Notes: generated by a model from the sequence alone, not told the origin. Positions 7,968 to 17,263 are shown, counted from the stretch's first letter. The stretch is DNA of 21,546 nucleotides from Isoetes engelmannii (GCA_011763485.2 JAANSK020267604.1:1-21546), one strand, 5' to 3'. Numbers and translations: made by a program.

Positions 7968-9768
7968 ATGGCCAGATCTAGCACTCCCCTACCAACCCTC
8001 CCTGTGGATTTCTCCTATAGCTGTGGGCTCCAGAAGCTTCAAACCCTCGCCCCAGCTGAAAAAACCCTATTTCAAAAAGCGGACTTGTTGGAGTTCAATC
8101 GATTGAAGTGGCCAACTCTTCAGGAGTAGCTGCTTCAGGAGTTTTGTCCAATTTTACCGGGTCTCAGACACTCTGGTGACGCCGAAGATCAGAGGCAATA
8201 CCGTCAAGATCATAGAGGAGCTTCTAAACGAGGCCTTTCTCTTTCCACATGTGCCAGATTCCCTCAACCCCATGAAAATTGTTCAAGAGGACATCTTTGA
8301 TTATGATGTTCCTCAACTGAAGAAGAATGTTAACCTGAGCTACAAGAACCTTCCGGCCCACCTTGCTCAATTTGACCACTTGTCCTGGCGGAAGATTGAT
8401 GGGCAAGCAATGAAAAAAATGCAGCTCAGCAAGCTTATTTACCATGCCATTGTGCTAGCTGCATATGCCGATAAGCCCATCAATTGGGCTTTACTGCTGC
8501 AATCCCACTGCAACAAGGCTCTGTTCCCACTGTGGGATGCTCCTAAGCCTGGACGTCATGCACACTACTTCGGGGGCACATCCAGCAAATCATTAATACC
8601 ATTCTAGGTATGGCGCCGCTATTCCATGGGCCGCAGGTAACACCTACAACCCCACCTGTCCATTGAGCAGCGGTCACTCTTCTGAACATTAGCTTGTTTT
8701 AAATTGATTTCATTGGAGGAATCAAATATTTTGTACATGCTCGAGGTGCAGCCGATGGCATATGTATATTACGATTGCTTATCGCAGCACGAAATTCATC
8801 AGAACCATAAGGCCGCGTATGATATATGGAAGCATGCGTTCGAGCAGGACCAACCCCAAGACCTCCTCTTCTCCGAAGAGAATCCACTACTAACGAGTCT
8901 GCTCCTTACATGGCTACCTGCATCCATCAAAAGGGCGGGGTTGTGCGCTAACAGGAGGGAATTGAACATGGCTAAGTACTGCATGCAATACCATATGGCG
9001 TATCTTCACTTATAGGAGCTGAGCCAAAACACGCTGACACCAGAACTTCAATGGAACCTATGCCAAGCAGTCCCAGTTACAAGGTTCATCCCTTATGACC
9101 GTTGGGTCAGTTTGAAAGAGAAATAAAGTTGCCACAGTGGGACTATATCGACAATCTCCGGATCGCTCATCTCCAGTCTCGCACAACTGCCAATCAACAC
9201 GATATGCTGCTCTGGGGTCCCCTTCCTTTCTACATGTCTTCGATGGCTATTGAAGGCAATCATTTTTCTCTCACCTGCATATCCAGCACATCTGGGCCAA
9301 GACACCATAGAGTGTTCGGGAGCATTCCTGCTTTCGTCCTAGTTTTGTTCGCTGCCACAAGTGGACACAGGGTCAAGGTGTGCATAATGCCACCAAATCG
9401 CTAGACCCCGGCGTATATCAATAAGGAGTCTACTGCATCGCCCTCAAGTACCTTTTACTGATGGGATAAGTATAGTATTCATCACTTTAAACCTAATGTA
9501 GATCTCAGCAGGTGGAGCATGGAGGATCTACTCAGATGCAGAGATGTGCTGGCCCTGGTTCACGAGCTACTAGAAAAAATGATCCGGAACTAGTTTCTCA
9601 TGGTCGCGCACACGGATATCGCTCAAGTGACCCTCCCAGGGGACATGTCGAGGTACTTACACCATGACGGCTATCACAAGAGGAAGATCTGTCCCCACAT
9701 AGAGCTCAAGCACCAGGAGCGCTTGTCTGATAACACTTGGCCCCCTCTGGACACCTCAGGATACTGAA
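7968..9768 (+). pseudogene. Decayed transposon or retroelement gene, plant gag-like domain
   Basis: Downstream of a good TATA box and an ATG in ACTATGG context lies about 1.8 kb of coding-like sequence, broken in several places. The best segment (about 8130-8600) reads SFVQFYRVSDTLVTPKIRG, a stretch of about 25 residues, then HLSWRKIDGQAMKKMQLSKL and KPINWALLLQS. The order (a V-EFY-like start, an RG-V strand, W plus helices, an IN-hydrophobic helix) recalls the putative plant transposon protein domain (Pfam Transposase_32) found in plant retroelements. This is recognition by pattern, not by search. Later segments (8700-9015, 9030-9120, 9530-9768) keep coding character but no known motif. No reverse transcriptase, integrase or catalytic transposase was seen. 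I treat it as a fossil, probably non-autonomous. Confidence 0.45.
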
Positions 9769-9913
9769 CTTTGATTCGTGGGGAGGCAATGTGAGTCAAT
9801 GTTATACAAAAGACCAAGCGTTGGATTGTCATCTGGTAGATAGCGGGTACGGTCGTGCCAAGGGAGCAGCATGCAGTTAAACATGACAATAAAAAGGCTG
9901 CTCCACGGCTTTT

Positions 9914-10040
9914 GGCACGATACGACTTTTGGTACGACATGACCCCGACCATGCACACACACACGATAGGCTCGGGGCCACGTTCACAATCCTGGGTACG
10001 AATTCTGGCACGATGTCTAGGCACGACCACGAGCACGATG
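9914..10040 (+). repeat. CACGA/TACGA array, downstream arm
   Basis: Seven or more ACGA cores (for example GGCACGATACGAC, GGTACGACATGAC, GGCACGATGTC, GGCACGACCACGAGCACGA) lie in about 125 bp, with one inverted GGTCGTGCC just upstream near 9851. The motif and orientation match the array at 7186-7612, though the spacers are GC-richer. Confidence 0.6.
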
Positions 10041-10600
10041 GGCAGTTAGGAGTCCTTTTCTCCACAATAATATTCGGTCATCTATTGAAGAGGACCCCTC
10101 TGCAGTTGCAACAACATTCTGTTAGTTTGTTGGGTAGGCAATCATGTCACCATCATCAGGCCACGACCCTGCTATTGATAAAAGGCCCTGCTTCAGATTG
10201 AAAAAGGGTCCAAAAACTTGATCACTCTTAGTTGTCGACGGTTCTTAGTCCATTTTCGCCTGACTGCTCTATGTTCTGTGTTCATGATCCTCATATTTTA
10301 ATGTACTTTTTTCGTTTGAATTTGAGTAAAGTTTTGATTATCTTCATGAAATTTGTCAAGTGTTTCAAGATCCATTATATATGTATGTTCTTGAGAGTTC
10401 AGTTCATGTATTGTGCAAAGTTCGTTCTAAGTGTTCAAGAATTGCTTGATTCATCTGCCTTAGTTGCAAATTTCCTTTCCCGCATGACACTACGCAAGCA
10501 GATCCCTGGAGCATTCAAGATCACTGAACTTAGTGAATCTGCTCATGCCCATCAACCCGAACCCCAGCCACTTAACATATAGTGTGTCAAATGACGTATT
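10041..10600. other. Flank of the CACGA element, nothing named
   Basis: A plus-strand frame ending at a TAG near 10580 stays open for over 100 codons, but most of it is low-complexity and cysteine/phenylalanine-rich. The final 45 residues (from about 10440, SSALVANFLSRMTLRKQ onward) look more protein-like, with no family recognised. Confidence 0.25.
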
Positions 10601-11105
10601 TCAAACTTTTTGAAGTCTCTTTTGACACATTTTCTCGAGCTAAGATATCTCTTTAGCAAGTTTGCCTAACCCATGCTACAACATTTCTTGGCTTCCTAGG
10701 CTATCTACGTAGCAAGCCACCTCAACAAGATTGAACTCGGACCATTAGATCTATTAATTTGAAATCAAATGGTCTTGAACATAAGTCAAGGAGCAATGCA
10801 AAGGCGTTCACTCAAGATAATATATATTGTTTGGAACAGTGTAAGAATGTGCCTTAACATTTTCCTAAATGAGTACTTTATTTTTTAGGTTCCCTGCGAT
10901 GAGTTCGCTGCTGGACAAAGACAGAGAAGGATGCCATTGTGAGCAATAAAGCCATTTACAACTCCGTGCCTTTTGTGCAATAGACCCTTCATTGTTGTTA
11001 AGGCCAAAATGGCCCATACCTGGTGTTCTTTCTCACAGATGCATGCTATCAAACAACTATGATTAAACCTTCTATTATATTGCAGGCAAAGATGATTTAG
11101 AGGCA
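10601..11105. other. Intergenic, possible orphan exon
   Basis: At 10889-10941 a TTTTTTAG acceptor-like site precedes VPCDEFAAGQRQRRMPL and a stop. It is exon-like in texture, but no donor, partner exon or family was identified. The rest is AT-rich. Confidence 0.2.
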
Positions 11106-11122
11106 AGTATGAAGAGATCTAT

Positions 11123-11530
11123 TTGGGTAAGAGTTGGAGCATGAAACTTTCTATGATGGGTATGGAACCTAGACCTGATGCATCTACACCTGCAGTGCAA
11201 CCCGATTACTATCATGCGATGGCTGTTGATGCCCTCCAAAAGATCAGAACATCACACTCAAAACTCCTAATTTCGATAATTCTGCCAGTGATTCAGTTCC
11301 AACAAAGGCTTAGATTCAACAAGCGCAATTGCATCCAAACATCCTTAAACTCATCATCCTCCATGAGAAGTTCAGCCAATTATGGTGAATCAACATTAAG
11401 TCATACAGTTGTCCCTCCATTTTTTCTTCAAAGTATTCTGTGCAAATGAAACAAAGGAAACTTCGTAGGGGATGAAGATGCTGAGTTTCCACCTTTGATG
11501 CATCCCAATCAAAGTTATATGGAGAAATAG
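11123..11530 (+). pseudogene. Coding-like remnant, unrecognised
   Basis: The stretch has protein-like texture in alternating frames: PDASTPAVQPDYYHAMAVDA near 11175-11235, then IQQAQLHPN and ILHEKFSQLW near 11320-11385, then a DEDAEFPPLMHPNQSYMEK segment near 11470-11528. It is broken and has no recognised family. It may be a processed gene copy or transposon debris. Confidence 0.25.
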
Positions 11531-11734
11531 CCTGACATATTATCTGGATTAAGACTCATCACTCAATAGTCTCCCGGTGTGTGAATCTTTAGTTTATAGT
11601 AGAATGGTGCAGGGAAAGTGAAAAACTTGATTTAATTCCGTTAAGTTCTGTTTGTGCGACATCTTTATCTACATTATTAACTTGTTCTATTTAAGTTATG
11701 ATATGCAGCTATGGGATTAATCAATAGTTTCTTG

Positions 11735-12034
11735 CTATAGGATTAGTTGACACATTTTTTTGCCATTGACACCATCTGGAGTGTCAAGTTTCTGCATTTG
11801 AGCCAAGCAAGTGGCTCTTTGTGGGGTATTCTTTGATTTTGATAACATGAATTTACAAATAGTTAGCAAAGTCACGGGCGGATTCCATATAAAGTTGTTG
11901 CTTCTCATATGGTTACATAAGAACCTGCTAACCATTAGCAACAGCGCCACAATATGCCAAAAGAGTTGTTTTCTTTTGTGTCTATCTTTGGTTCCAATGC
12001 CCCATATTTGCCATGAGCTATTAATAAGGAGCAC
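11735..12034 (-). other. Unrecognised minus-strand open frame
   Basis: A 99-codon frame rich in L, K, N and C, beginning with MLLINSSWQIWGIGTKDRHK. Its texture slightly recalls the hydrophobic tail of retroelement proteins, but no motif could be identified, so it may be chance. Confidence 0.15.
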
Positions 12035-12096
12035 CCCGTAGTGTGGTAAAGAAAGTATGAAATTTTATATGAGGTTGTTGGTGTGTAGTGAGCGCT

Positions 12097-12655
12097 TCAA
12101 ACACTTCGGCGTGAGTTGCAACGCATTGATCCAACATGGTCTTCCTTTGACTGAGTCGTACGAGGATAAAGAAGTTTAAGATTGAGAGCATGACTGGAGA
12201 AGAACCTAATGAAGGAGGCCTTGGAAAAAGAAAGTTTGCACCCGAGTCTGAGTGGTACTGTGGGATCCCAAAGTGGATGGCTGGGTATAGGACCTAATTG
12301 GATTGGAATGGACGACTTAGGTCCAGGATGGTTTTCAAAGAATTGACTGCTGATAGGGCTGCCAAAAGAAAGATTGATAGAAGATTGTGGATAATCAAGA
12401 TTTTCAAGCACAGGGTCACCATCCTTATTGACTGGTATCTCACCCAAGTAATATACCGGAACATGATCTGGTCCTTAAAGGAATGTCCGATATACACCTG
12501 ATGTGGCGAATGAGGTTGAGAAATATGATGGAATGGGTTTTGAACATAAGCACTTTCAGGTGTGGCATAGTACTGCAGTGAAGTGAACAGGTGCTTGATG
12601 GGGTGATCCATAAGGTGGAGTTTCAAACTCATTTGCGTCATAGATTATACTATTT
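12097..12655 (-). pseudogene. Broken coding-like remnant on the minus strand, unrecognised
   Basis: The minus strand carries protein-like sequence in two interleaved frames: YDANEFETPPYGSPHQAPVH near 12650-12590, NPFHHISQPHSPHQVYIGH near 12540-12485, and GEIPVNKDGDPVLENLDYPQ followed by a serine/proline-rich stretch from 12447 downward. Proline, histidine and serine bias suggests a low-complexity region of a regulatory protein. No domain was recognised and the frame is broken, so the parent gene is unknown. Confidence 0.3.
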
Positions 12656-12672
12656 CCTGTAGGCCACTTGAA

Positions 12673-12963
12673 CTCCGCGGACGATAAAATGCAATTTAAC
12701 TCAATTCTCTAATAGAAATAGACTGTTGTTGCACATCATAACTACTCAATGTTGGACAAAGACAGATGGATTTATATGTCCATGGAGATCAAACTAGTTT
12801 ATTAGACCATTACACATCATGACCACTCAAAATGAAGTTTTTAATGTCCGTGAAGGTCAACTAGTCTATTAGACCATTACACATAATGATCACAACACGA
12901 AAGAATATTACTGTTTTTTAATGTATATGCAGACCAACTGGTCTATATGGACTATACATAGTG
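12673..12963 (+). repeat. Tandem array of about 50-75-bp GTCC...GACC units
   Basis: Three forward units (12771-12837, 12838-12912, 12913-12963) share a T-rich start, ATGTCC, then GGTCAACTAGTCTATTAGAC and CATTACACAT. An inverted fragment (12673-12689, CTCCGCGGACGATAAAA) caps the left side, and a copy of the core lies at 6870-6908. The units are diverged and vary in length, so the array is old. Confidence 0.6.
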
Positions 12964-13141
12964 TGTCCTAGTAAAGACTTGAACATAAGTCCTCATAGAT
13001 TGTTGTTACTATAAATAAACTAGTCAACTAGCAAGCCACATCATAGGTCACAAAGATCATCCTCACACCAACCAGTATGCTTAAATAACACCCAAGCCCG
13101 ACATTGAAGAATTTTGTTACAACATATTGCTTAAGGAAATA
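12964..13141. other. Downstream flank of the HVA22-like gene
   Basis: Probable 3' flank of the minus-strand gene; AT-rich, no coding frame and no clear poly(A) signal on the minus strand. Confidence 0.35.
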
Positions 13142-13396
13142 TCATTCATGCAAAAGTTTGAGCTCCTCTCCAAGAACAACCATCGGCTCTGCTACATTAG
13201 TACAAGTGGAGACTGCTATGGTTCCATAGTTAGATCCCAATGTGAAGGATATGTGCATCCATCTTGTAGTCTCATCCTATTTGCAAACTAAAATTCAAAT
13301 TTTGGAGCTAGTATGAATACATAAAAACACTAAATATATGAGAAAAATATACCTTCTTCCTATCATCAATATATTCTCTTAAAGCTATAGGAAAGG
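13142..13396 (-). other. 3' UTR intron and exon, or lost C-terminal extension, of the HVA22-like gene
   Basis: Below the HVA22 stop, a GTATAT donor (13352) and a TTTGCAAATAG acceptor define a 76-nt intron (13277-13352). The following exon (13276-13142) is open for 44 codons to a TGA and begins DETTRWMHISFTLGSNYG. Just before the donor, the reading frame one base off from the main frame is also open (TFPIALREYIDDRKK) and joins that exon in phase. Either this is a spliced 3' UTR or a one-base shift near 13398 has cut off an original C-terminal extension. Confidence 0.4.
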
Positions 13397-14118
13397 TCAT
13401 TCATCTTTTGGTTGTAAGGCAGCGTTTTGAAGAAGCTCAGAGAACAATTTGTGAACATAGACCATGCACTGCCTTGTATATCTAGCAGCTAAGGTACTAG
13501 CCCTTTCCTTTATTTGATTGATATTTTGGTCTATTTTTGGTTCATGCTTTACAATGAATGGTTTCAAGAATGTTGTGTATACATAGATTGTCCCCTAGAA
13601 AATATGGAAAAAAAGAGCATAGCTGATGTTAGTAAGCTTATAAATTTAGATCTCTTGCAAACTCAGACCTTCGTTTTAGGATACCAGAGGTAGATGACAA
13701 ATGCCAGCTTTGCTTCATTGTAAAATGGCATCCTAGAAAACTTAATTGCAGTGAGAGGCCATATGAACCAATTTATTGTTAACAACATACCATGACACAA
13801 ATGTATCTCCAACACGCTCAAATACGGTTAGCAAAGCCATGATAATCCTATTGAAAAAAATGCCCGTTATATAAGTTATAACAAAGTGAGATTTAAATGA
13901 AGGCTCTTGTCTACCAGTATTGACACCAGAAACTTAGCACGTCCACTTCTGGTAAAGGTAGGTTTTCAATGTTTTTGAAGCACTCATATGCAGGATAGAC
14001 ATATCCTGCAGTCAACCTGAAATTGTGTCGAATAATTAGACAATTTTTGTGACGTTAAAAAACTTGAGATTAAAAGCAATTAGACTTACAACATTGCTCT
14101 AGTGATAACGGAGCTCAT
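13397..14118 (-). CDS. HVA22-like protein (TB2/DP1/HVA22 family, five exons)
   Basis: Exons on the minus strand are 14118-14090, 14016-13915, 13847-13791, 13732-13669 and 13594-13397. The introns (58-74 nt) are GT-AG and the phases join exactly to give 149 residues. Diagnostic blocks in order are GYVYPAYECFKNIE (residues 14-27), SFWCQYWIIMALLTVFERVG (38-57), then DTFVSWMPFYNEAKLAFVIY (58-77), LWYPKTKGTIYVY (78-90) and KPFIVKHEPKID. These are the hallmarks of plant HVA22 proteins, which form hairpins in the ER membrane, shape tubules and act in vesicle traffic; barley HVA22 is induced by abscisic acid. Length is within the family range of about 100-180. Residues 90-149 form a charged C-terminal helix region. 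The start MSSVITRAML fits the family N-terminus. ACGT motifs lie upstream at 14463 and 14651. Confidence 0.93.
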
Positions 14119-14462
14119 CCCACTAAAAAATACTGACAATTCCAACAGCCAAGTCCTATGGAACTGAAGAGAGATTCAATGACGCTAGATAAGGCAATGT
14201 TTGTTGTGATACATGTGCCAGTCCAAACTTAGAAATGCGTGAGTAAATGATTCAAATCTTATAGCTTCTGTTGTCTCCATTTATTGAGCATTTGTAGGGG
14301 GTTAACGTTACGAAGCAACTTTAAATCCTTCTTGCTATTGCAAGTAAAGTATCTTCTCATGTAAAGATCAAACCATCTCCCACAAACCCGATCAAGGGGT
14401 CAAGTATGGTGTCATGGAGTGGTATAATAAAATAATGAGCCTTGATAAACGATTGTTTGTTA
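14119..14462. promoter_or_regulatory. 5' flank of the HVA22-like gene
   Basis: On the minus strand a TTTTTTAG acceptor-like site sits four bases before the ATG, so a 5'-UTR intron is possible and the true transcription start may lie several hundred bases up. No clear TATA box was fixed. No coding frame. Confidence 0.35.
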
Positions 14463-14658
14463 GCCACGTGGCAAATGCGACGGCACGATAGAGCTGCGAT
14501 CGATAGCCACATGGCAAAATTTGGGACAAAAGCCCTTTGATTTCGAGGATTTAAATATTTCAGCACTTGGTTCCTTAAAAGGCTGAAAGGAATAAATGAT
14601 CTGGACCATCCATAAAGTTTGTAAGCAAAATATCACGGTTGTGAGCTAGCGACGTGGC
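14463..14658 (-). promoter_or_regulatory. G-box/ABRE cluster upstream of the HVA22-like gene
   Basis: GCCACGTGGC at 14463-14472 is a perfect 10-bp palindrome containing the G-box CACGTG and the ABRE core. GCCACATGGC at 14506-14515 is a one-base variant, and GACGTGGC at 14651-14658 is a consensus ABRE. They lie about 345, 390 and 535 bp upstream of the HVA22-like ATG, or inside a 5'-UTR intron if the start is farther up. bZIP factors of the ABF/AREB type bind such sites, and HVA22 genes are a classic ABA-responsive family. Function here is inferred. Confidence 0.5.
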
Positions 14659-14840
14659 AAGAATATATTTGATGTAAGCATTCTAGTCCTTAAAAGGCTA
14701 AATAAAAAAAGCAAAAATTTCGTAACCTTCGAGAAAAAGAAAGAACTAAACAAAATAGTCCTTGAAATATTCCAACCTTGGCTTCCACAAAAGGCTAAAA
14801 AGGATAAAGGATCTGGGCCATCCAAAAACTTTCTAGCAAT
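14579..14840. repeat. Two-copy GATCTGG-CCATCC module
   Basis: Segments at about 14579-14628 and 14790-14840 share AAAAGGCT, AAAGGAT or its variant, GATCTGGNCCATCC and TAGCAA-like ends. Spacing is about 212 bp. One copy contains TGGGCC, a TCP-type site II element common in plant promoters. Confidence 0.55.
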
Positions 14841-14860
14841 CCTAGCCATCCGCGACAAAA

Positions 14861-14916
14861 AGATAAAAATAGGGTTTCGATGTTGGGAAGATAAAAATGG
14901 GGTTTCGATTTTGGGA
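14861..14916. repeat. 28-bp tandem duplication with telo-box-like motif
   Basis: Two adjacent 28-bp copies (14861-14888 and 14889-14916) of AGATAAAAATAGGGTTTCGA and following bases differ at two positions. On the minus strand the first copy contains AAACCCTA, the telo-box found near starts of many plant housekeeping genes, and the sequence beyond is pyrimidine-rich like a 5' leader. It could mark a transcription start for the HVA22-like gene. Confidence 0.6.
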
Positions 14917-15720
14917 TTTGCCGGATAGATGGGAGGGAGCCGCAGAGGGTCGAAAATAATGCTGGAGCTTACGTTTTTCTGCAGTTTGCTTTGAAAACTT
15001 CACTGGTAATTTCATCCCAAATCCAGTTCAAATTGAAGTAGTTATATTTTTAAATTCCCAGGATCACATAAAGTTTGTATAGAAGCCATTTCTTTTGCTA
15101 TCCAACGCTGTTCAGACCCCCGTCCTGTATTAATTTTTTGTAGTATATGTAAAGGGCCCGGATCTGGGGTTCTTAGCTATATTTTGCTTGCAAAATATAC
15201 TCAGCACTTGATAAATTGAAATTTTGCGGTTTTACATATCACTTCTGTCTAATTGATATATTGCAAGCCTAATACATTTTCAAAATTATATCATGAAGGT
15301 TTAATACATTCTATCACTAAATCAGTTCTGGAAAAAACCAAATTTGACAAAATTTGTCACACAGCTTGTCATAAAGAGGCATGCTTATGACCATTCATAT
15401 TCTTTTAATCAGCATGCCGGATTGAAAATGAGCTTTGTGGATGAAAAAAAAAAGGGAAATGCAGACATGCTAAATTAAGATTGGCCCACACGAATTCACA
15501 TTATTGTTGAAACTACTATTGCAGTTTTACCCGAGCTTCAATAAGGACCTTTCTTTTAAACCGTACTTTGAAACCCTTCTAGTCTCTTTTGCCTACGTCA
15601 ATATTAGGTGATATAAACTAGAGAAGTGAAAATATTCAGACATATAGAATGCAATAGAAACTTCAAAAGGCAGAAAGAAACATGTAGTTCTAAGAGAGAA
15701 TGAAACATGTAGTTCTATTA
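14917..15720. other. Non-coding AT-rich stretch with one hairpin
   Basis: No gene is seen. TATATTTTGC at 15178-15187 and GCAAAATATA at 15190-15199 form a perfect 10-bp stem with a 2-nt loop. A 16-bp direct repeat GAAACATGTAGTTCTA occurs at 15677 and 15702, beside the element that follows. Confidence 0.45.
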
Positions 15721-16530
15721 CATGCATGGGGGGATTAATATTCTTTGCAATGCCCTTGGTCAATGTATATCCCTCTGTAGAGTTATAAGTTTCACTAAAT
15801 GCCCTTGAGTTAGTCGTATTTTATGAAATGCCCTTCTTTTGTAGAGTTATAAGTTTCACTAAATGCCCTTCGGTTAGTCGTATTTTATGAAATGCCTTTC
15901 TTTTGTAGAGTTATAAGTTTCACTAAATGCCCTTCAGTTAGTCGTATTTTATGAAATGCCCTTCTTTAACAGGTACCTATGGCGCCTTTTTGGCGAAACG
16001 CCTATTTATATTCATGGTTCCTCAAAGGAAGGCACTCAATTGTCTTCTTGTCTTCTTCTTGTCTTCTTTGCTCTTATCTGCTTCATCGATTTTGCTCTTA
16101 GCATTCTGCATCAGTTTGATCTCAACAGTCTCCTCCACCAATTTGCTCTTATCTCTTCTCACCAAGTTGTAAAGATTCGCTTTTGGTCAGACAAAGTCAT
16201 CAAAGTGTCTCAATTGATTATTTCTTGAAGGGCATTTTAATTATTTTGTTATCTTAAGGGTATTTTGTAAGTTTTGAAACATTTGAAATTTGGAAAAATG
16301 TCCCTTTATGTGTCTCAAGGGCGTTTGGGAAAGTCACATGAAACTTAAGGGTATTTGGGGAATTAGCGTAAATCTTAAAGGCATTTGAACAACCTAAAGA
16401 GAATACAAAATAAAATACTTTGTATGTTGACCAAGGGCAATTCAAAAAACTATAAAAATTAAGTATTATACGGTGAAATTCATCAAAACATAAGGGTATT
16501 TTGTAGTTTTCCCCTTCCCTTGTAGTTTTT
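15721..16530. mobile_element. Candidate non-autonomous DNA element with inverted subterminal repeats
   Basis: The left side carries seven AATGCCCTT-type motifs. The right side (16227-16510) carries at least five AAGGGYATTT-type motifs in the opposite orientation (near 16230, 16256, 16350, 16375 and 16493). The outer ends are G-rich on the left (GGGGGATTAATATTC) and, read on the other strand, similar on the right (GGGGAAAACTACAAAATACC). The middle (15980-16230) has a TATA-like CTATTTATATTC at 16001-16012, a pyrimidine-rich leader-like stretch and a 90-codon ORF with no known domain. Symmetry suggests a MITE-like or cut-and-paste transposon derivative. Exact ends and the target duplication could not be settled. 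Confidence 0.45.
15777..15968. repeat. 64-bp tandem array, three copies
   Basis: Copies start at 15777, 15841 and 15905. Each begins GTAGAGTTATAAGTTTCACT, includes AAATGCCCTT, GTTAGTCGTATTTTATG and a second AAATGCC block. The copies differ at only a few bases, so expansion is recent. Confidence 0.9.
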
Positions 16531-16632
16531 TTTCAATTGAATTGTGAAGATAAATAAATTGTATATCAATTGACCCACTTTGAGATTTGTGCTTAGCATA
16601 TAACTATTGTTGCACAGACAGACACTGGTATT

Positions 16633-16834
16633 ACTTTATTGTCTTTGGGTAGTCTAAAGCACTTGCTAATGGGATTTGAAACTTTATTGTCTCTGGGGAG
16701 TCTAAAGCACTCGCTAATGGGATTTGAGACAAAGAAACGATGTAATTCTACTTCCTTACCACCACCTGTAGCAATCCTTGAGTCAAAATTAGAGGCAAGG
16801 GTTTTAAAGTCAAAATTAGAGGCAAGGGTTTTAG
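16633..16834 (+). repeat. Two adjacent tandem duplications inside one open frame (48 bp x2, 27 bp x2)
   Basis: A 48-bp unit repeats at 16633-16680 and 16681-16728, and a 27-bp unit at 16781-16807 and 16808-16834. Both periods are multiples of three and lie in the same plus-strand frame, which is open from about 16590 to the TAA at 16843. That frame encodes SLGSLKH-LMGFET twice and SKLEARVL twice. No ATG precedes the frame closely, but TTGCACAG at 16609-16616 could be a splice acceptor. No family was recognised; it may be an orphan exon or a chance open frame. Confidence 0.6.
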
Positions 16835-16849
16835 CAAGAGAATAATTCT

Positions 16850-17183
16850 AAAAATATGACATATAAATCTCGTATTCCCAATGCATGAGGATTAATTTAT
16901 ACGGATTAACTGGCTATGCATTTAGTTTGTTTGTCACGTATATACTCTTATGCAGAACTTTTACATGCCAACCCCATTGCATCATAATTCATTGGCGATA
17001 AACTTATTGACTTTGTTACATATATTCCACTTTTACATGTCAAAGGCTATGTTCCTTTGGCAGACTTAGTATTCTTGCACAATACTAAGATCAATGACAT
17101 TTTCACAACCTTGTTTGTCCTGGAGTTGGAACTCAGGCAAAATGTGTTTTGGACAATTTAGATTGACATTAAGAGAAACACAT
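16850..17183. other. AT-rich intergenic DNA, nothing recognised
   Basis: No sustained frame, repeat or motif that I could support. Confidence 0.4.
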
Positions 17184-17263
17184 TCCGTTGTAAGTTCCAT
17201 AAAGAACATACACCTCACAATTCTCCGTTGTAAGTTCCATGAAGAACATAGACCTCACAATTC
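17184..17263. repeat. 40-bp tandem duplication
   Basis: Units at 17184-17223 and 17224-17263 begin TCCGTTGTAAGTTCCAT and end CCTCACAATTC; they differ at two positions. Confidence 0.85.

Noticed and set aside
15777-15968. CRISPR-like array
   Set aside because: The units are directly adjacent with no unique spacers, in a plant nuclear context; this is an ordinary tandem repeat.
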